Source: Rhizobium sp. CF080 (lineage in GTDB: Bacteria > Pseudomonadota > Alphaproteobacteria > Rhizobiales > Rhizobiaceae). From it: a stretch of DNA of 64,000 nt. Location: contig NZ_AKKC02000015.1 of NCBI RefSeq assembly GCF_000282095.2, positions 581,070-645,069 on the forward strand, written 5' to 3'. Shown one piece after another: positions 7,579 to 17,979 of the stretch. Position numbers and translations under genes: made by a program. The notes beneath the pieces were generated by a model, which worked only from the letters and a program-made list of their open reading frames with translations, was not told where the DNA came from and did not search any database. Position 1 is the stretch's first letter. Each line of letters starts with the position of its first letter.

Positions 7579-8697
7579 TTACGCGACGCTGAGCAGGCTT
7601 TCCGGCGCGAAGGCCTCGTAGCCTAGCGCTTCTGCGACCGGCTTGTTGGTCACCCGGCCTCTGTGGACATTGAGGCCGTTGCGAAGATGCCTGTCTTCGG
7701 CGATCGCCCGCAGCCCACGGTCGGCCAGCGCCAGCCCGTGCTGCAGCGTCGCATTGTTCAGCGCATGCGCCGACGTCACCGGCACGGCGCCCGGCATGTT
7801 GGCCACGCAATAATGCACGATGCCGTCGACCTCATAGGTCGGTTCAGAATGGGTCGTTGCATGCGAGGTCTCGAAGCAGCCGCCCTGATCGATCGCGACG
7901 TCGACCATGACCGCGCCCTGTTTCATGCCCGACAGCATTTCGCGGCTGACCAGTTTGGGAGCCGCGGCGCCGGGGATCAACACGGCGCCGATGATGAGAT
8001 CGGCACTGAAGACTTCCTCTTCCACCGCGTCGATCGTCGAATAGCGGGTATGGACGCGGCCATTGAAAATGTCGTCGAGCTGGCGAAGACGTGGCAGCGA
8101 CCGATCGATGATCGACACGTCGGCGCCGAGGCCGGCGGCCATCCGGGCCGCATGCAGGCCGACGACGCCGCCACCGATGACGGCGACCTTGGCCGGCAGC
8201 ACGCCCGGCACGCCGCCGAGCAGGATACCCCGGCCACCATTCGCCTTCTGAAGCGCGGTTGCGCCCGCCTGGATCGCCAGGCGACCGGCGACTTCCGACA
8301 TCGGAGCCAGCAGCGGCAACCCGCCGCGCTCGTCGGTCACGGTTTCATAAGCGATGGCGGTGACGCCGGAGGCGAGCAGACCCTTGGTCTGTTCCGGATC
8401 GGGCGCGAGATGGAGATAGGTATAGAGGAGCTGGCCGTCGCGGAGCTGCACCCATTCGGAGGGCTGCGGTTCCTTGACCTTAACGACCATGTCGGATTTT
8501 TCGAAGATTTCCTTGGCCGAACCGACGATCCTGGCTCCGGCTGCCGCATAGGCGCCGTCATCTGCGCCGATGCCGGCGCCAGCCTTTGTTTCGATCAGCA
8601 CTTCGTGGCCATGGGCCACATATTCACGTACCGCGCCGGGGGTAAGCCCTACGCGATATTCATGGTTTTTGATTTCCTTCGGGCATCCGACACGCAT
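7579..8697 (-). CDS. ald: Alanine dehydrogenase
   Basis: NAD-dependent L-alanine dehydrogenase (372 residues) interconverting alanine with pyruvate and ammonium. It has the N-terminal MRVGCPKEIKNHEYRVG signature, K75 and H96 as the expected catalytic pair, and the Rossmann motif GGGVVG. The full length equals the usual family size. It is transcribed divergently from an Lrp-type regulator, the common ald-aldR arrangement, so alanine-responsive activation is likely. A clear terminator follows. Confidence 0.95.
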   Translation of the reverse strand: MRVGCPKEIKNHEYRVGLTPGAVREYVAHGHEVLIETKAGAGIGADDGAYAAAGARIVGSAKEIFEKSDMVVKVKEPQPSEWVQLRDGQLLYTYLHLAPDPEQTKGLLASGVTAIAYETVTDERGGLPLLAPMSEVAGRLAIQAGATALQKANGGRGILLGGVPGVLPAKVAVIGGGVVGLHAARMAAGLGADVSIIDRSLPRLRQLDDIFNGRVHTRYSTIDAVEEEVFSADLIIGAVLIPGAAAPKLVSREMLSGMKQGAVMVDVAIDQGGCFETSHATTHSEPTYEVDGIVHYCVANMPGAVPVTSAHALNNATLQHGLALADRGLRAIAEDRHLRNGLNVHRGRVTNKPVAEALGYEAFAPESLLSVA

Positions 8698-8786
8698 ACA
8701 GCGTTCCTCTCAGGTTGTGGCTTTCGCCGGTTGATGTTCCCAACCCAAGCAAACCAGAGAATCGCGCGAATGTCCTTGCGAAGACG

Positions 8787-8821
8787 AATTGCGGAACATC
8801 GTATTTTCGCAGATAATTGCG
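8787..8821. promoter_or_regulatory. Direct repeats in the ald / Lrp intergenic region
   Basis: AATTGCG occurs twice, at 8787-8793 and 8815-8821, 28 bp apart, within the 154-bp divergent promoter region. Spacing near helical repeats is typical of Lrp-type octamer binding, but the site assignment is a guess. Confidence 0.3.
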
Positions 8822-8851
8822 TGAACCGAGAATATTTCGAAGGATCTACCA

Positions 8852-9313
8852 ATGAGCGCCATGGATGCCATTGATCTTGCGATCTTGCGGGCCCTACAGC
8901 AGGAAGGCCGGATCTCCAATGCGGAGCTTGCCGAGCGGGTCGGGCTGTCGCCATCGGCCTGTTCGCGGCGGCTCGACATCCTCGAGAAAAGCGGCACGAT
9001 CAGCGGCTATCACGCCCGCCTTTCCAACAAGGCGCTCGACTACAAGATGATGGTGATCGTCCATATCTCGCTGTCCGGCCAGTTTGCCAAGACGCTTACC
9101 GAGTTCGAGGCGGCGGTGAAGCTCTGTCCCAATGTGCTGGTCTGTTACCTGATGTCCGGCGAATACGACTATATCCTGCGGGTCGCGGCCAAGGATCTCG
9201 AGGATTACGAGCGCATCCATCGCGACTGGCTGTCGGCGCTGCCGCATGTGGTGAAGATCAATTCGAGCTTCGCGCTGCGCGAAATCATCGACAAGCCGAA
9301 TGTAGGGTTATGA
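8852..9313 (+). CDS. Lrp/AsnC family regulator, probable AldR
   Basis: A 153-residue regulator with an AsnC-type HTH (AIDLAILRALQQEGRISNAELAERVGLS, then SACSRRLDILE) and a C-terminal RAM ligand domain ending in INSSFALREI. ATG 8852 has GAAGGA at 8839-8844. Divergence from ald makes an alanine-sensing AldR/AlaR role likely. Its last 6 bp overlap the convergent transporter gene. Confidence 0.88.
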   Translation: MSAMDAIDLAILRALQQEGRISNAELAERVGLSPSACSRRLDILEKSGTISGYHARLSNKALDYKMMVIVHISLSGQFAKTLTEFEAAVKLCPNVLVCYLMSGEYDYILRVAAKDLEDYERIHRDWLSALPHVVKINSSFALREIIDKPNVGL

Positions 9314-10141
9314 AACGCCGATGAGGATGGCGCCGGCCGCGACCACTATGCAGGCAGCGATCCGCTTCGCGGACAGGGTCTCGCCGAGAAACAGCCAGCC
9401 GATCAGCACCGCGAACACGACGCTGGTTTCCCGCAGCGCCGAAACCGGCCCCGCCGGGGCCATCGAATAGGCGACCAGCACCGCGCCGTAGGAGACGAGC
9501 GACACCAGGCCTCCGCCGACCGCCTTGAGCGTTTCGCGCGATCGCAGATCGACCCGCAGGCGTCCACGCATTGCCATGAAGGCGACCAGGAGCAGGATGC
9601 CGGGCAATACGAACACCCAGGTGATATAGGCGCTGGTATTGCCGGACAGGCGAATGCCGACAGCGTCGACGGTCGAATAACCGGCAATCGAAACGCCGGT
9701 CGCCAGCGCGTAGAGCATCGAACCGGTAGAGGCTTTCCCTTTGCCAAGGGCAAGAAGCATGATGCCGAGCACCACGAAACAGATGCCGACCATGGAGAGC
9801 GGCAGCGGCAGTTCCCTCGCGAAGATCACCCCCGCCAGCGTCACCAGCAGCGGCGCGCTGCCGCGGATGATCGGATAGACCTGACCCAGTTCCCCATGCC
9901 GATAGGCGGCGACCAGCAACAGGCTGTAGATGAGCTGGAAGACCGCGGAGCCAACCAGATAGGGCCATGCTTCGGCAGCCGGCAGCGGCAGGATCAATGC
10001 CACCGGCAAGGCCGCAACCGTCATGGCCAGCGCCATGATTGTCATCGTCCAGAACCGGTCGGCGCCGGAGCGCAGGAATGCGTTCCAGCAGGCATGAAGC
10101 ACGGCCGCGAAAAGAGCGAGCAGGACGACGGATGTGCTCAT
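9308..10141 (-). CDS. EamA/DMT family transporter
   Basis: A 277-residue inner-membrane protein with about ten hydrophobic helices in two EamA repeats. The repeat-end patterns GSAPLLVTLAGVIFARE and RETSVVFAVLIGWLFLGE are visible. It is probably a metabolite or drug exporter. The start codon overlaps the stop of the upstream TetR gene (ATGA), so the two form an operon and TetR probably controls export. The substrate is unknown. Confidence 0.85.
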   Translation of the reverse strand: MSTSVVLLALFAAVLHACWNAFLRSGADRFWTMTIMALAMTVAALPVALILPLPAAEAWPYLVGSAVFQLIYSLLLVAAYRHGELGQVYPIIRGSAPLLVTLAGVIFARELPLPLSMVGICFVVLGIMLLALGKGKASTGSMLYALATGVSIAGYSTVDAVGIRLSGNTSAYITWVFVLPGILLLVAFMAMRGRLRVDLRSRETLKAVGGGLVSLVSYGAVLVAYSMAPAGPVSALRETSVVFAVLIGWLFLGETLSAKRIAACIVVAAGAILIGVS

Positions 10142-10737
10142 GTACGGCGGCTCGCGGCGATGATATCCGATGCCGCCTTGCGTGCGGCATCGATGGCTTT
10201 GCCGCCCTGCCCCATCTCGGCCATCAGGGTCGCTCCCTCCAGGAGCATCAGGATTGCCGTGGAGGTCGTTTCAGCTTCGGCACCGGACATCCATTTCGCC
10301 AGAATCTCCGCCATGCGGCGCCTCAGGCTTTCCTTCTGCCTGACGGCGGCTTCGAAGACAGGATGGCCGGGCGAGCCATATTCCGCAAGCGCATGGGCGA
10401 ACAGGCAGCCGTTGAAATCCGCTCGGTCGAACCAGCGCCCGTACCACGCGATAATATCGTCGATCATTCCTTCCGGTTGCTTCGATGCGGCGGCCATGCG
10501 GTCGAGCTGCTCTTCGAAACGCCGGAACCGCTCATCGAGGACTTCGACGATCAAGCCCTCCTTGGATGGAAAATGGCGGTACATGGTCATCTTGGCCACT
10601 TGGGCCTCGGCGATGATCCGGTCGATGCCGGTCGCATGAAAGCCGTCCCGCGTGAACAGCCTGTAGGCCGTCTCGACAATATGCTGCCGCTTCGAGAAAG
10701 CTTGCGAGGTCTGCGCGGATGACAAGGAAAACACCAT
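10138..10737 (-). CDS. TetR family regulator controlling the DMT exporter
   Basis: About 199 residues from ATG 10737. The N-terminal TetR helix-turn-helix is seen as RQHIVETAYRLFTRDGFHATGIDRIIAEAQVAKMTMYRHF, broken here as two parts of one motif (about residues 18-57). A C-terminal ligand domain follows. Start choice is awkward: ATG 10737 sits at the very edge of a 30-bp palindrome and has no Shine-Dalgarno, while ATG 10761 and 10773 lie inside or beyond it. The gene may be leaderless or use an upstream start. It is translationally coupled to the exporter gene. Confidence 0.85.
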   Translation of the reverse strand: MVFSLSSAQTSQAFSKRQHIVETAYRLFTRDGFHATGIDRIIAEAQVAKMTMYRHFPSKEGLIVEVLDERFRRFEEQLDRMAAASKQPEGMIDDIIAWYGRWFDRADFNGCLFAHALAEYGSPGHPVFEAAVRQKESLRRRMAEILAKWMSGAEAETTSTAILMLLEGATLMAEMGQGGKAIDAARKAASDIIAASRRT

Positions 10738-10766
10738 AGTGATGAGACAGATCTGTCTCATCACTA
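10737..10766 (-). promoter_or_regulatory. 30-bp perfect palindrome, TetR operator
   Basis: The half site TAGTGATGAGACAGA is followed directly by its exact reverse complement. The site touches the likely start codon of tetR. A TTGACG element lies just upstream on the minus strand (about 10783-10788) with a -10-like TAGTGA inside the palindrome. Binding would therefore block RNA polymerase and give autorepression. Confidence 0.75.
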
Positions 10767-10919
10767 GCGGCATCGCATACAGCCGTCAAGTCACTGCGTT
10801 CAGAGGTTCGACGCCAGGAGAATTCGGGTCATCGATAGACTTTTACAGATCGACCTAAGCGGACTTCAATAGGTCTTCCTTATTGGTGGGAACAGAGGAA
10901 ACAACGGGGACCATATTAC

Positions 10920-11258
10920 ATGACCACCACCAGTACCGGACGGATGAAGACCCGCAGCGCCGAGCGAAAGAAGACCCGCATTCTCGGCACGGTCAAATAT
11001 TTCAACCAGGCGGTCCAGGGTCGCGTCACCGATCTCTCGGCGACCGGCATGGCGCTCGATCTCGGCGGACGCACCTTGCATGCCGCAGACGGCAGCCCGG
11101 TCCGGGTCGAAAGCGACGAGCTCGGCATCCTGGAAGGCACCGTCAAGTGGCGGCGCAGCGGCCGGCTCGGCGTGCAGTTCAGCATCAACAGCAATGCGCT
11201 GGCGCAGGTCTCGTCCTATTTCCGCTTCTTCCACAAGGACGTGCCGACGTCGCGATGA
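10920..11258 (+). CDS. PilZ domain protein
   Basis: A 112-residue protein that is essentially one PilZ domain, the usual c-di-GMP receptor. A basic RxxxR-type stretch (ERKKTR, about 15-20) and the downstream D-x-S-x-x-G motif (TDLSATGMAL, about 37-46) are both present, so c-di-GMP binding is plausible. The start at 10920 has only a weak GGGGA ribosome site. It stands alone; two c-di-GMP enzymes lie 10 kb downstream. Confidence 0.8.
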   Translation: MTTTSTGRMKTRSAERKKTRILGTVKYFNQAVQGRVTDLSATGMALDLGGRTLHAADGSPVRVESDELGILEGTVKWRRSGRLGVQFSINSNALAQVSSYFRFFHKDVPTSR

Positions 11259-11561
11259 GGTCGGCCGGGCTTAATCTCGCCGGCCATCCCATTTTCAACA
11301 CATTCGCGATTTCCCGAATCACAATGCACAAATGGAAACAATGTAAAGGCCGTAGAAGCGCGAAATATCAAGCCAAAATGGGTGTTTACCAGATATTTAC
11401 TACTTGCCGTTGAATTCATAAATGATAAAGTCCTAATCTATCCGAAGCAAGCAAACTAAAAACCGCCCTCGTTAAGAGTAGCGGCTGTTCAAGCGTCCCC
11501 GTTTTTTTCGCCTGCATTGAGCTGACCGCCCCAGCGCACAGGCAAAGCCAAGGATGCTTAG
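11259..11561 (+). other. Intergenic region between PilZ and the HWE kinase
   Basis: A GGCCGG/CCGGCC hairpin at 11263-11285 probably ends the PilZ transcript. The rest is AT-rich and should contain the kinase promoter. No operator or RNA gene was recognised. Confidence 0.4.
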
Positions 11562-13604
11562 ATGGTTGCTGTTCCTTTTACCTTGCCCTCTCCGACATCG
11601 CGGGCGGCCCGCCTGCTCGTTACCCTGGTTACTTGGTTAGCATTGGCGCTCCTGGCACTGGGCGGCCTTCTGGCGGCGTCCGACCTTGGAAGCTTTGACA
11701 GCAACACGACGCTCAGCGACCACACGACAGCGCAACTTGCAGCCGAGCGGGTGTTGCCTCATCTGAAGGACGCGGAAGCCGGCCAAAGGCATTATCTGCT
11801 GACCGGCGACACCTCCTATCTGAAGCCTTATGAAGCCGCCCGCCGGCAGTTCGATCAGGACTTCGCCAATCTGCGGGCAGCTCCTTCGCCCTCCCCTTCG
11901 CGAATCGCACAGATAGCGCGCATCCGGCGACTGGCCGACGCCAGGCTCTCCGAACTTACCCGGACGATCGAACTGTATCAGTCAGGCGAGCGCGACGGGG
12001 CGCGTCAACTGGAGCTCGCCAACCGGGCCAAACGGACCATGGACACCATCGGCGCCGAAGTCGCCGATCTACAGGCCGATCTCCGGAACCAGTTTGTCCA
12101 GGCGCACGGGTCGATCCACTCGGCCTATACTTTGGGCGAGGCAATCCTCCTTGTGGCGCTTGCCGCGGCTTCGTTCGCAGCGACTGTCTGGGCAAAACGA
12201 CGGATACAGCGCGATATCGATGCGAAGCTCTATCGGCTCGAAAGGTTCACGCAGGCGTTCGGGCAGACCCAGGGCACGTTGCGCAGCCTCGACGGCAGGA
12301 TAGTGTTCTGGGGGATCGGCGCGGAACGCCTGTACGGCTATTCAGAAAAAGAGGCCCTGGGGAAAAACGCGCTCGACCTCCTGCAGACCCGCGGCCCGGT
12401 CTCTCTCGAGGAAATCAATGCGATCCTTGTCCGCGACGGCGAATGGCAGGGCGAACTCACGCGTCGCCACAAGGACGGTAGAGAGATCCATATCATCAGC
12501 AAGTGGTCGCTGAACCGCGGCGAAGCCGGGGAACCGGAAGTCGCGATCGAGGTGAGCAGCGACATCACCTCCATCAAGCTCGCTGAACGGGAACTCCACC
12601 AGACCAACGCCCTGCTGCGCGCCATTCTGGAGACTGCGCCGGGACTGATCTATGCCAAGGATCTGCAGGGCCGCATCATGCTGGCGAATGTCTCGACCCT
12701 GGATCTGATCGGCAGGCCGTGGTCCGAAGTCGAGGGCCGCACCGACCTGGAATTCCTGGACAACAAGGCCCAGGCTCAGCTGGTGATGGCCAATGACCGT
12801 CGGATCATGGATCAGGCGAAAACAGAAGAATTCGAAGAGATCATCAGCCACGAGGGCCGCCATCCGCGGGTCTGGTCGTCGACCAAGGCACCGTTGCGCG
12901 ATGCCGACGGCAAAGTTATCGGCCTGGTCGGCGTCTCTGTCGAGATCACCGAGCGGAAACGGATCGAGGACCGGTTGCAGCTCATGGTCAACGAGTTGAA
13001 CCACCGCGTCAAGAACACGCTTGCGACGGTCCAGGCCATCGCCTCCCAGACCCTGCGGGGCGGTGATCCGATCGTGCGCCAGACCTTGGAGCGGCGCCTC
13101 ATGGCGCTGGCTGCCGCCCATGACGTGCTCACCCGCGAAAATTGGGAGGGGGCTGATATCGACGATGTGGTGACCGGTGCACTGGCGCCATTCGGCGACG
13201 GCGGTGACTATCGCTTCACGGTGTCCGGCCCATCGCTCCGGCTGCTGCCGCGGGCTGCACTCGCGCTGGCCATGGGCCTGCACGAACTAACGACCAACGC
13301 CTTGAAATACGGCGCGCTTTCGACCCTTGCGGGTCAGGTCGCGATAAACTGGCAGGTTGTCGAGGGTGCAAAACCCCTCCTGCGACTGACATGGACGGAG
13401 AGCGGCGGACCGCCGGTGATGGCGCCGTCGAAACGGGGGTTCGGCGTCAGGCTGATCGAACGCAGCCTGGCCCAGGATCTCGGCGGCAAGGCATCGGTGA
13501 TCTTCGATCAGCCTGCGGGGATCGTCGGCACGATCGAAGCACCGCTGGCCGATGTCGTCGTCTCGGCGGAGGTGACGCCTCTCCTGCAAGTGGGTGCAAG
13601 GTGA
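11562..13604 (+). CDS. CHASE3-PAS-PAS HWE sensor histidine kinase
   Basis: A membrane sensor kinase of 680 residues. Two transmembrane helices (about 19-40 and 190-210) flank a periplasmic CHASE3-like helical domain. Two PAS domains follow (about 225-340 and 345-467), then an HWE kinase core: H481 in ELNHRVKNTLATVQ, N579 in HELTTNALKYG, and the W611-x-E613 pair that names the family. HWE kinases in Rhizobiales often act with single-domain receivers in general stress or light pathways. The next gene, a receiver, overlaps its stop (GTGA), indicating a two-gene phosphorelay unit. Confidence 0.9.
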   Translation: MVAVPFTLPSPTSRAARLLVTLVTWLALALLALGGLLAASDLGSFDSNTTLSDHTTAQLAAERVLPHLKDAEAGQRHYLLTGDTSYLKPYEAARRQFDQDFANLRAAPSPSPSRIAQIARIRRLADARLSELTRTIELYQSGERDGARQLELANRAKRTMDTIGAEVADLQADLRNQFVQAHGSIHSAYTLGEAILLVALAAASFAATVWAKRRIQRDIDAKLYRLERFTQAFGQTQGTLRSLDGRIVFWGIGAERLYGYSEKEALGKNALDLLQTRGPVSLEEINAILVRDGEWQGELTRRHKDGREIHIISKWSLNRGEAGEPEVAIEVSSDITSIKLAERELHQTNALLRAILETAPGLIYAKDLQGRIMLANVSTLDLIGRPWSEVEGRTDLEFLDNKAQAQLVMANDRRIMDQAKTEEFEEIISHEGRHPRVWSSTKAPLRDADGKVIGLVGVSVEITERKRIEDRLQLMVNELNHRVKNTLATVQAIASQTLRGGDPIVRQTLERRLMALAAAHDVLTRENWEGADIDDVVTGALAPFGDGGDYRFTVSGPSLRLLPRAALALAMGLHELTTNALKYGALSTLAGQVAINWQVVEGAKPLLRLTWTESGGPPVMAPSKRGFGVRLIERSLAQDLGGKASVIFDQPAGIVGTIEAPLADVVVSAEVTPLLQVGAR

Positions 13605-13969
13605 ACGATACCCATATCTTTGTCGGTATTCGCGTTCTCATCATCGAAGACGAAGCACTCGTGTCGATGATGCTCGAAGAATTTCTGGAGCAGATCGGAT
13701 GCAGGATGATGGGAACGGCCTCGCGGCTCGACGAGGCGATCATCAAGGCCCGGTCGCTTTCCCTGGACATGGCCCTGCTCGATGTGAACCTCGCCGGCGA
13801 AGCCAGCTTTCCGGTCGCCGAGATCCTCACGGCGCGGGACATTCCCTTCATTTTCGTGACCGGATACGGGCCGCTCGGCCTGCCCGCCGACATGCGCCAT
13901 GTCCCGATCCTTCCGAAACCTTTCCAGATGGCCCAACTTGTCGAATCCATGCGAATGGCGGCCTATTGA
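13601..13969 (+). CDS. Single-domain response regulator
   Basis: A stand-alone receiver of 122 residues with no output domain. The start is the GTG at 13601, overlapping the kinase stop. The acidic pocket (E16, D17), phosphoacceptor D61 in LLDVNL, T87 in FVTGYG and K106 in LPKPF are all present. The FxFVTGYG segment resembles the FATGUY-type receivers that partner HWE/HisKA_2 kinases. It probably serves as a phosphate sink or relay protein for the upstream kinase; the final output is not visible here. Confidence 0.88.
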   Translation: MNDTHIFVGIRVLIIEDEALVSMMLEEFLEQIGCRMMGTASRLDEAIIKARSLSLDMALLDVNLAGEASFPVAEILTARDIPFIFVTGYGPLGLPADMRHVPILPKPFQMAQLVESMRMAAY

Positions 13970-14128
13970 TGCCTGGCACTTGCGCCTCTTCCGGACGGCA
14001 TTCAGGGTAGAGCGGGCGATCGTCACGCGCATCTCCTCCATCGCTCAGAATCCGCTTGGAGTTACAATCCACGCGCGTCAATATGGCGCCGAATTGTCGC
14101 TCACCGGTCCGTTCGAAGGAGGCTGCCC

Positions 14129-16117
<1,989 letters not shown>

Positions 16118-16146
16118 CGGCCAATATCATCCTGCGGCAATATCTG

Positions 16147-16176
16147 GACGGCAGCCTTGGCTGCCGTCTTTCTTTT
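16147..16176 (+). terminator. Rho-independent terminator of cpdB
   Basis: A 10-bp GACGGCAGCC stem with its complement and a minimal loop is followed by TTTCTTTT. Confidence 0.85.
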
Positions 16177-16196
16177 CAACTGCATGAGGCAAGGCA

Positions 16197-17033
16197 ATGC
16201 AAAAATTCTCCTTCCAGCAGGTCGACGTCTTCTCCAGCCAGCCGATGCGCGGTAACCCGCTTGCCGTGGTGATCGGCGCCGACGGACTGAGCGACGCGCA
16301 AATGCAGTCCTTCGCCAACTGGACCAATCTCAGCGAAACGACATTCCTGCTTGAGCCGACCGATCCGAAGGCCAGCTACCGGGTCAGGATTTTCACGCCG
16401 TCGCAGGAACTGCCTTTCGCCGGCCATCCGACGCTCGGCAGTGCGCATGTCTGGCTCTCGCAGCAACAGATGTCACCGACCGGCGATATCGTGCAGGAAT
16501 GCGGCGCGGGCCTCGTCCGCATCCGCCGTGACGGCAATCGGCTTGCGTTTGCGGCGCCGCCGCTTACGCGCAACGGCCCGGTGGATCCGGCACTGGTGGA
16601 GCGGATCGCCAAGGCGCTCAACCTGCCCACCAACCTGATCGAGGATTCCAACTGGTGCGAGAACGGTCCGGACTGGATCGGCGTGCGCCTGCCCTCGCGC
16701 GCCGATGTGCTGGCGGTCAAGCCGGACTATTCCGCTCTCGCCGGCACCCGCGTCGGGCTCGTCGGGCGCTTCAATCCCGATCTCGATGACAAGGACGCGC
16801 AATTCGAGGTGCGCGCCTTTACCCGCAACGGCTACGAGGATCCGGTCACCGGCAGTCTTAATGCCGGCCTTGCCCAATGGCTGATCGGATCCGGTGTCGC
16901 GCCGGAAAGCTACGTTGCGGCCCAAGGCACCGTCCTTGGCCGCGCCGGCCGGGTTTATGTCGACAAAGTCGGCGACGATATCTGGATCGGTGGAGACGTG
17001 GTCACATGTATTCAGGGTGCGCTGGAACTCTGA
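16197..17033 (+). CDS. PhzF family isomerase/epimerase-like protein
   Basis: A 278-residue member of the PhzF (phenazine biosynthesis-like) family, with the diaminopimelate-epimerase fold. Family motifs are QVDVFSSQPMRGNPLAVV, the catalytic glutamate in NLSETTF (E47), and FAGHPTLGSAHV. No phenazine genes are nearby, so this is one of the many orphan PhzF homologues whose substrate is unknown. Confidence 0.85.
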   Translation: MQKFSFQQVDVFSSQPMRGNPLAVVIGADGLSDAQMQSFANWTNLSETTFLLEPTDPKASYRVRIFTPSQELPFAGHPTLGSAHVWLSQQQMSPTGDIVQECGAGLVRIRRDGNRLAFAAPPLTRNGPVDPALVERIAKALNLPTNLIEDSNWCENGPDWIGVRLPSRADVLAVKPDYSALAGTRVGLVGRFNPDLDDKDAQFEVRAFTRNGYEDPVTGSLNAGLAQWLIGSGVAPESYVAAQGTVLGRAGRVYVDKVGDDIWIGGDVVTCIQGALEL

Positions 17034-17045
17034 CCTGTCGGAGAT

Positions 17046-17076
17046 GCCATCGGCAGGGAAAGTCCCGGCCGATGGC
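17046..17076. terminator. Hairpin between convergent genes
   Basis: A perfect 9-bp stem GCCATCGGC/GCCGATGGC encloses a 13-base loop with extra GGG/CCC pairing. There is no T tract. It lies between the phzF-like and DUF2087 genes. Confidence 0.45.
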
Positions 17077-17118
17077 ACACGATCGCGATTGAGACCGATC
17101 CGGTGGGCCGACTGACGG

Positions 17119-17679
17119 TTATGCCGCCTTTGCCCTGGCGAGACCAATCCGGGACAGCAGCAGCTTCAGCTCGGCCGGCGGTTTCTGCTCGATGCGCCGA
17201 TACTCCCGGCCGTCGCGCGTGCGCTGCACGAGGCCGAAATCGAAGAGATCGCGGCGCAGCAGCGCGGCATCGCCGAAGACGTGCAACGTGTTCAGCAGCT
17301 CGCTGATCTGCCGCTCGGTGAACTCCCGGCCCGCCGGTATCTTCGACCAGAGGAACCAGAGGCAGATTTCCTGCTGCCCGCGCTTGGCCGGCCAGCGCAC
17401 CAGCCTGCCCTCCTCGTCGAAATGGCGGGCGGTCTTCAGCACCCGCTCTTCGTCGGGTGCCGGTTCGTCGTCCAGCACCGGACGCCACCCAGCGATGACA
17501 TCGGCGGTCTTGGCGGCCGCGCGAAAATGCTGGTAGTTGCGGAAACCGGCCGCCTTGGTAAGCAGATTGAGCATTTCCAGATGGCTCGGCTTGTGGTCGA
17601 GCGTGTCGATCTGGTGACGGACGGATTTGGCGAAAGCCGAAAGGTCGGCGATCTCCATGGGAAAGATGGATCTCGGCAT
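17119..17679 (-). CDS. DUF2087 domain protein
   Basis: A 186-residue protein. The N-terminal half (KSVRHQIDTLDHKPSHLEML...GFRNYQHFRA) looks helical and possibly nucleic-acid binding. The C-terminal DUF2087 region has the pattern FDEEGRLVRWPAK, EICLWFLWSKIP, FTERQISELLN, FGDAALLRRDLFDFGLVQRTRDGREYRR, which resembles a winged-helix regulator. GAGGAT before ATG 17679 supports the start. DUF2087 proteins are often annotated as transcriptional regulators; the target is unknown. Confidence 0.8.
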   Translation of the reverse strand: MPRSIFPMEIADLSAFAKSVRHQIDTLDHKPSHLEMLNLLTKAAGFRNYQHFRAAAKTADVIAGWRPVLDDEPAPDEERVLKTARHFDEEGRLVRWPAKRGQQEICLWFLWSKIPAGREFTERQISELLNTLHVFGDAALLRRDLFDFGLVQRTRDGREYRRIEQKPPAELKLLLSRIGLARAKAA

Positions 17680-17979
17680 GTCTTATCCTCAAACGCGCCA
17701 TTCCCTAAAAATCAGGGTGTCGCTGGTCGCCGGCTTGTCGACTCGAGCACGGGATAAGTGCTGATCATCTTCGTCTGTGCAGGTTTAGCTTCCCTTTCGG
17801 GACGGCGACGCCTCGGTGAACTGCAGACCGTGGCGCCGTTATAGCAGAGGTCGAAACAGCGTCAACTCGCAGCCGGTGCGCTCCGGTCGTTCCGCCGTTT
17901 TGCAGGGAATGCATGCTCTTCGCGGGCAAGACATTTGCTGGTAAAATCGATCGAAATCGCCTGAGGAGGACGTCCATCG
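17680..17979. other. Intergenic region between DUF2087 gene and zntB
   Basis: The divergent promoters should lie here. No tRNA, riboswitch or operator was recognised. AGGAGG at about 17964-17969 is the zntB ribosome site. Confidence 0.4.
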
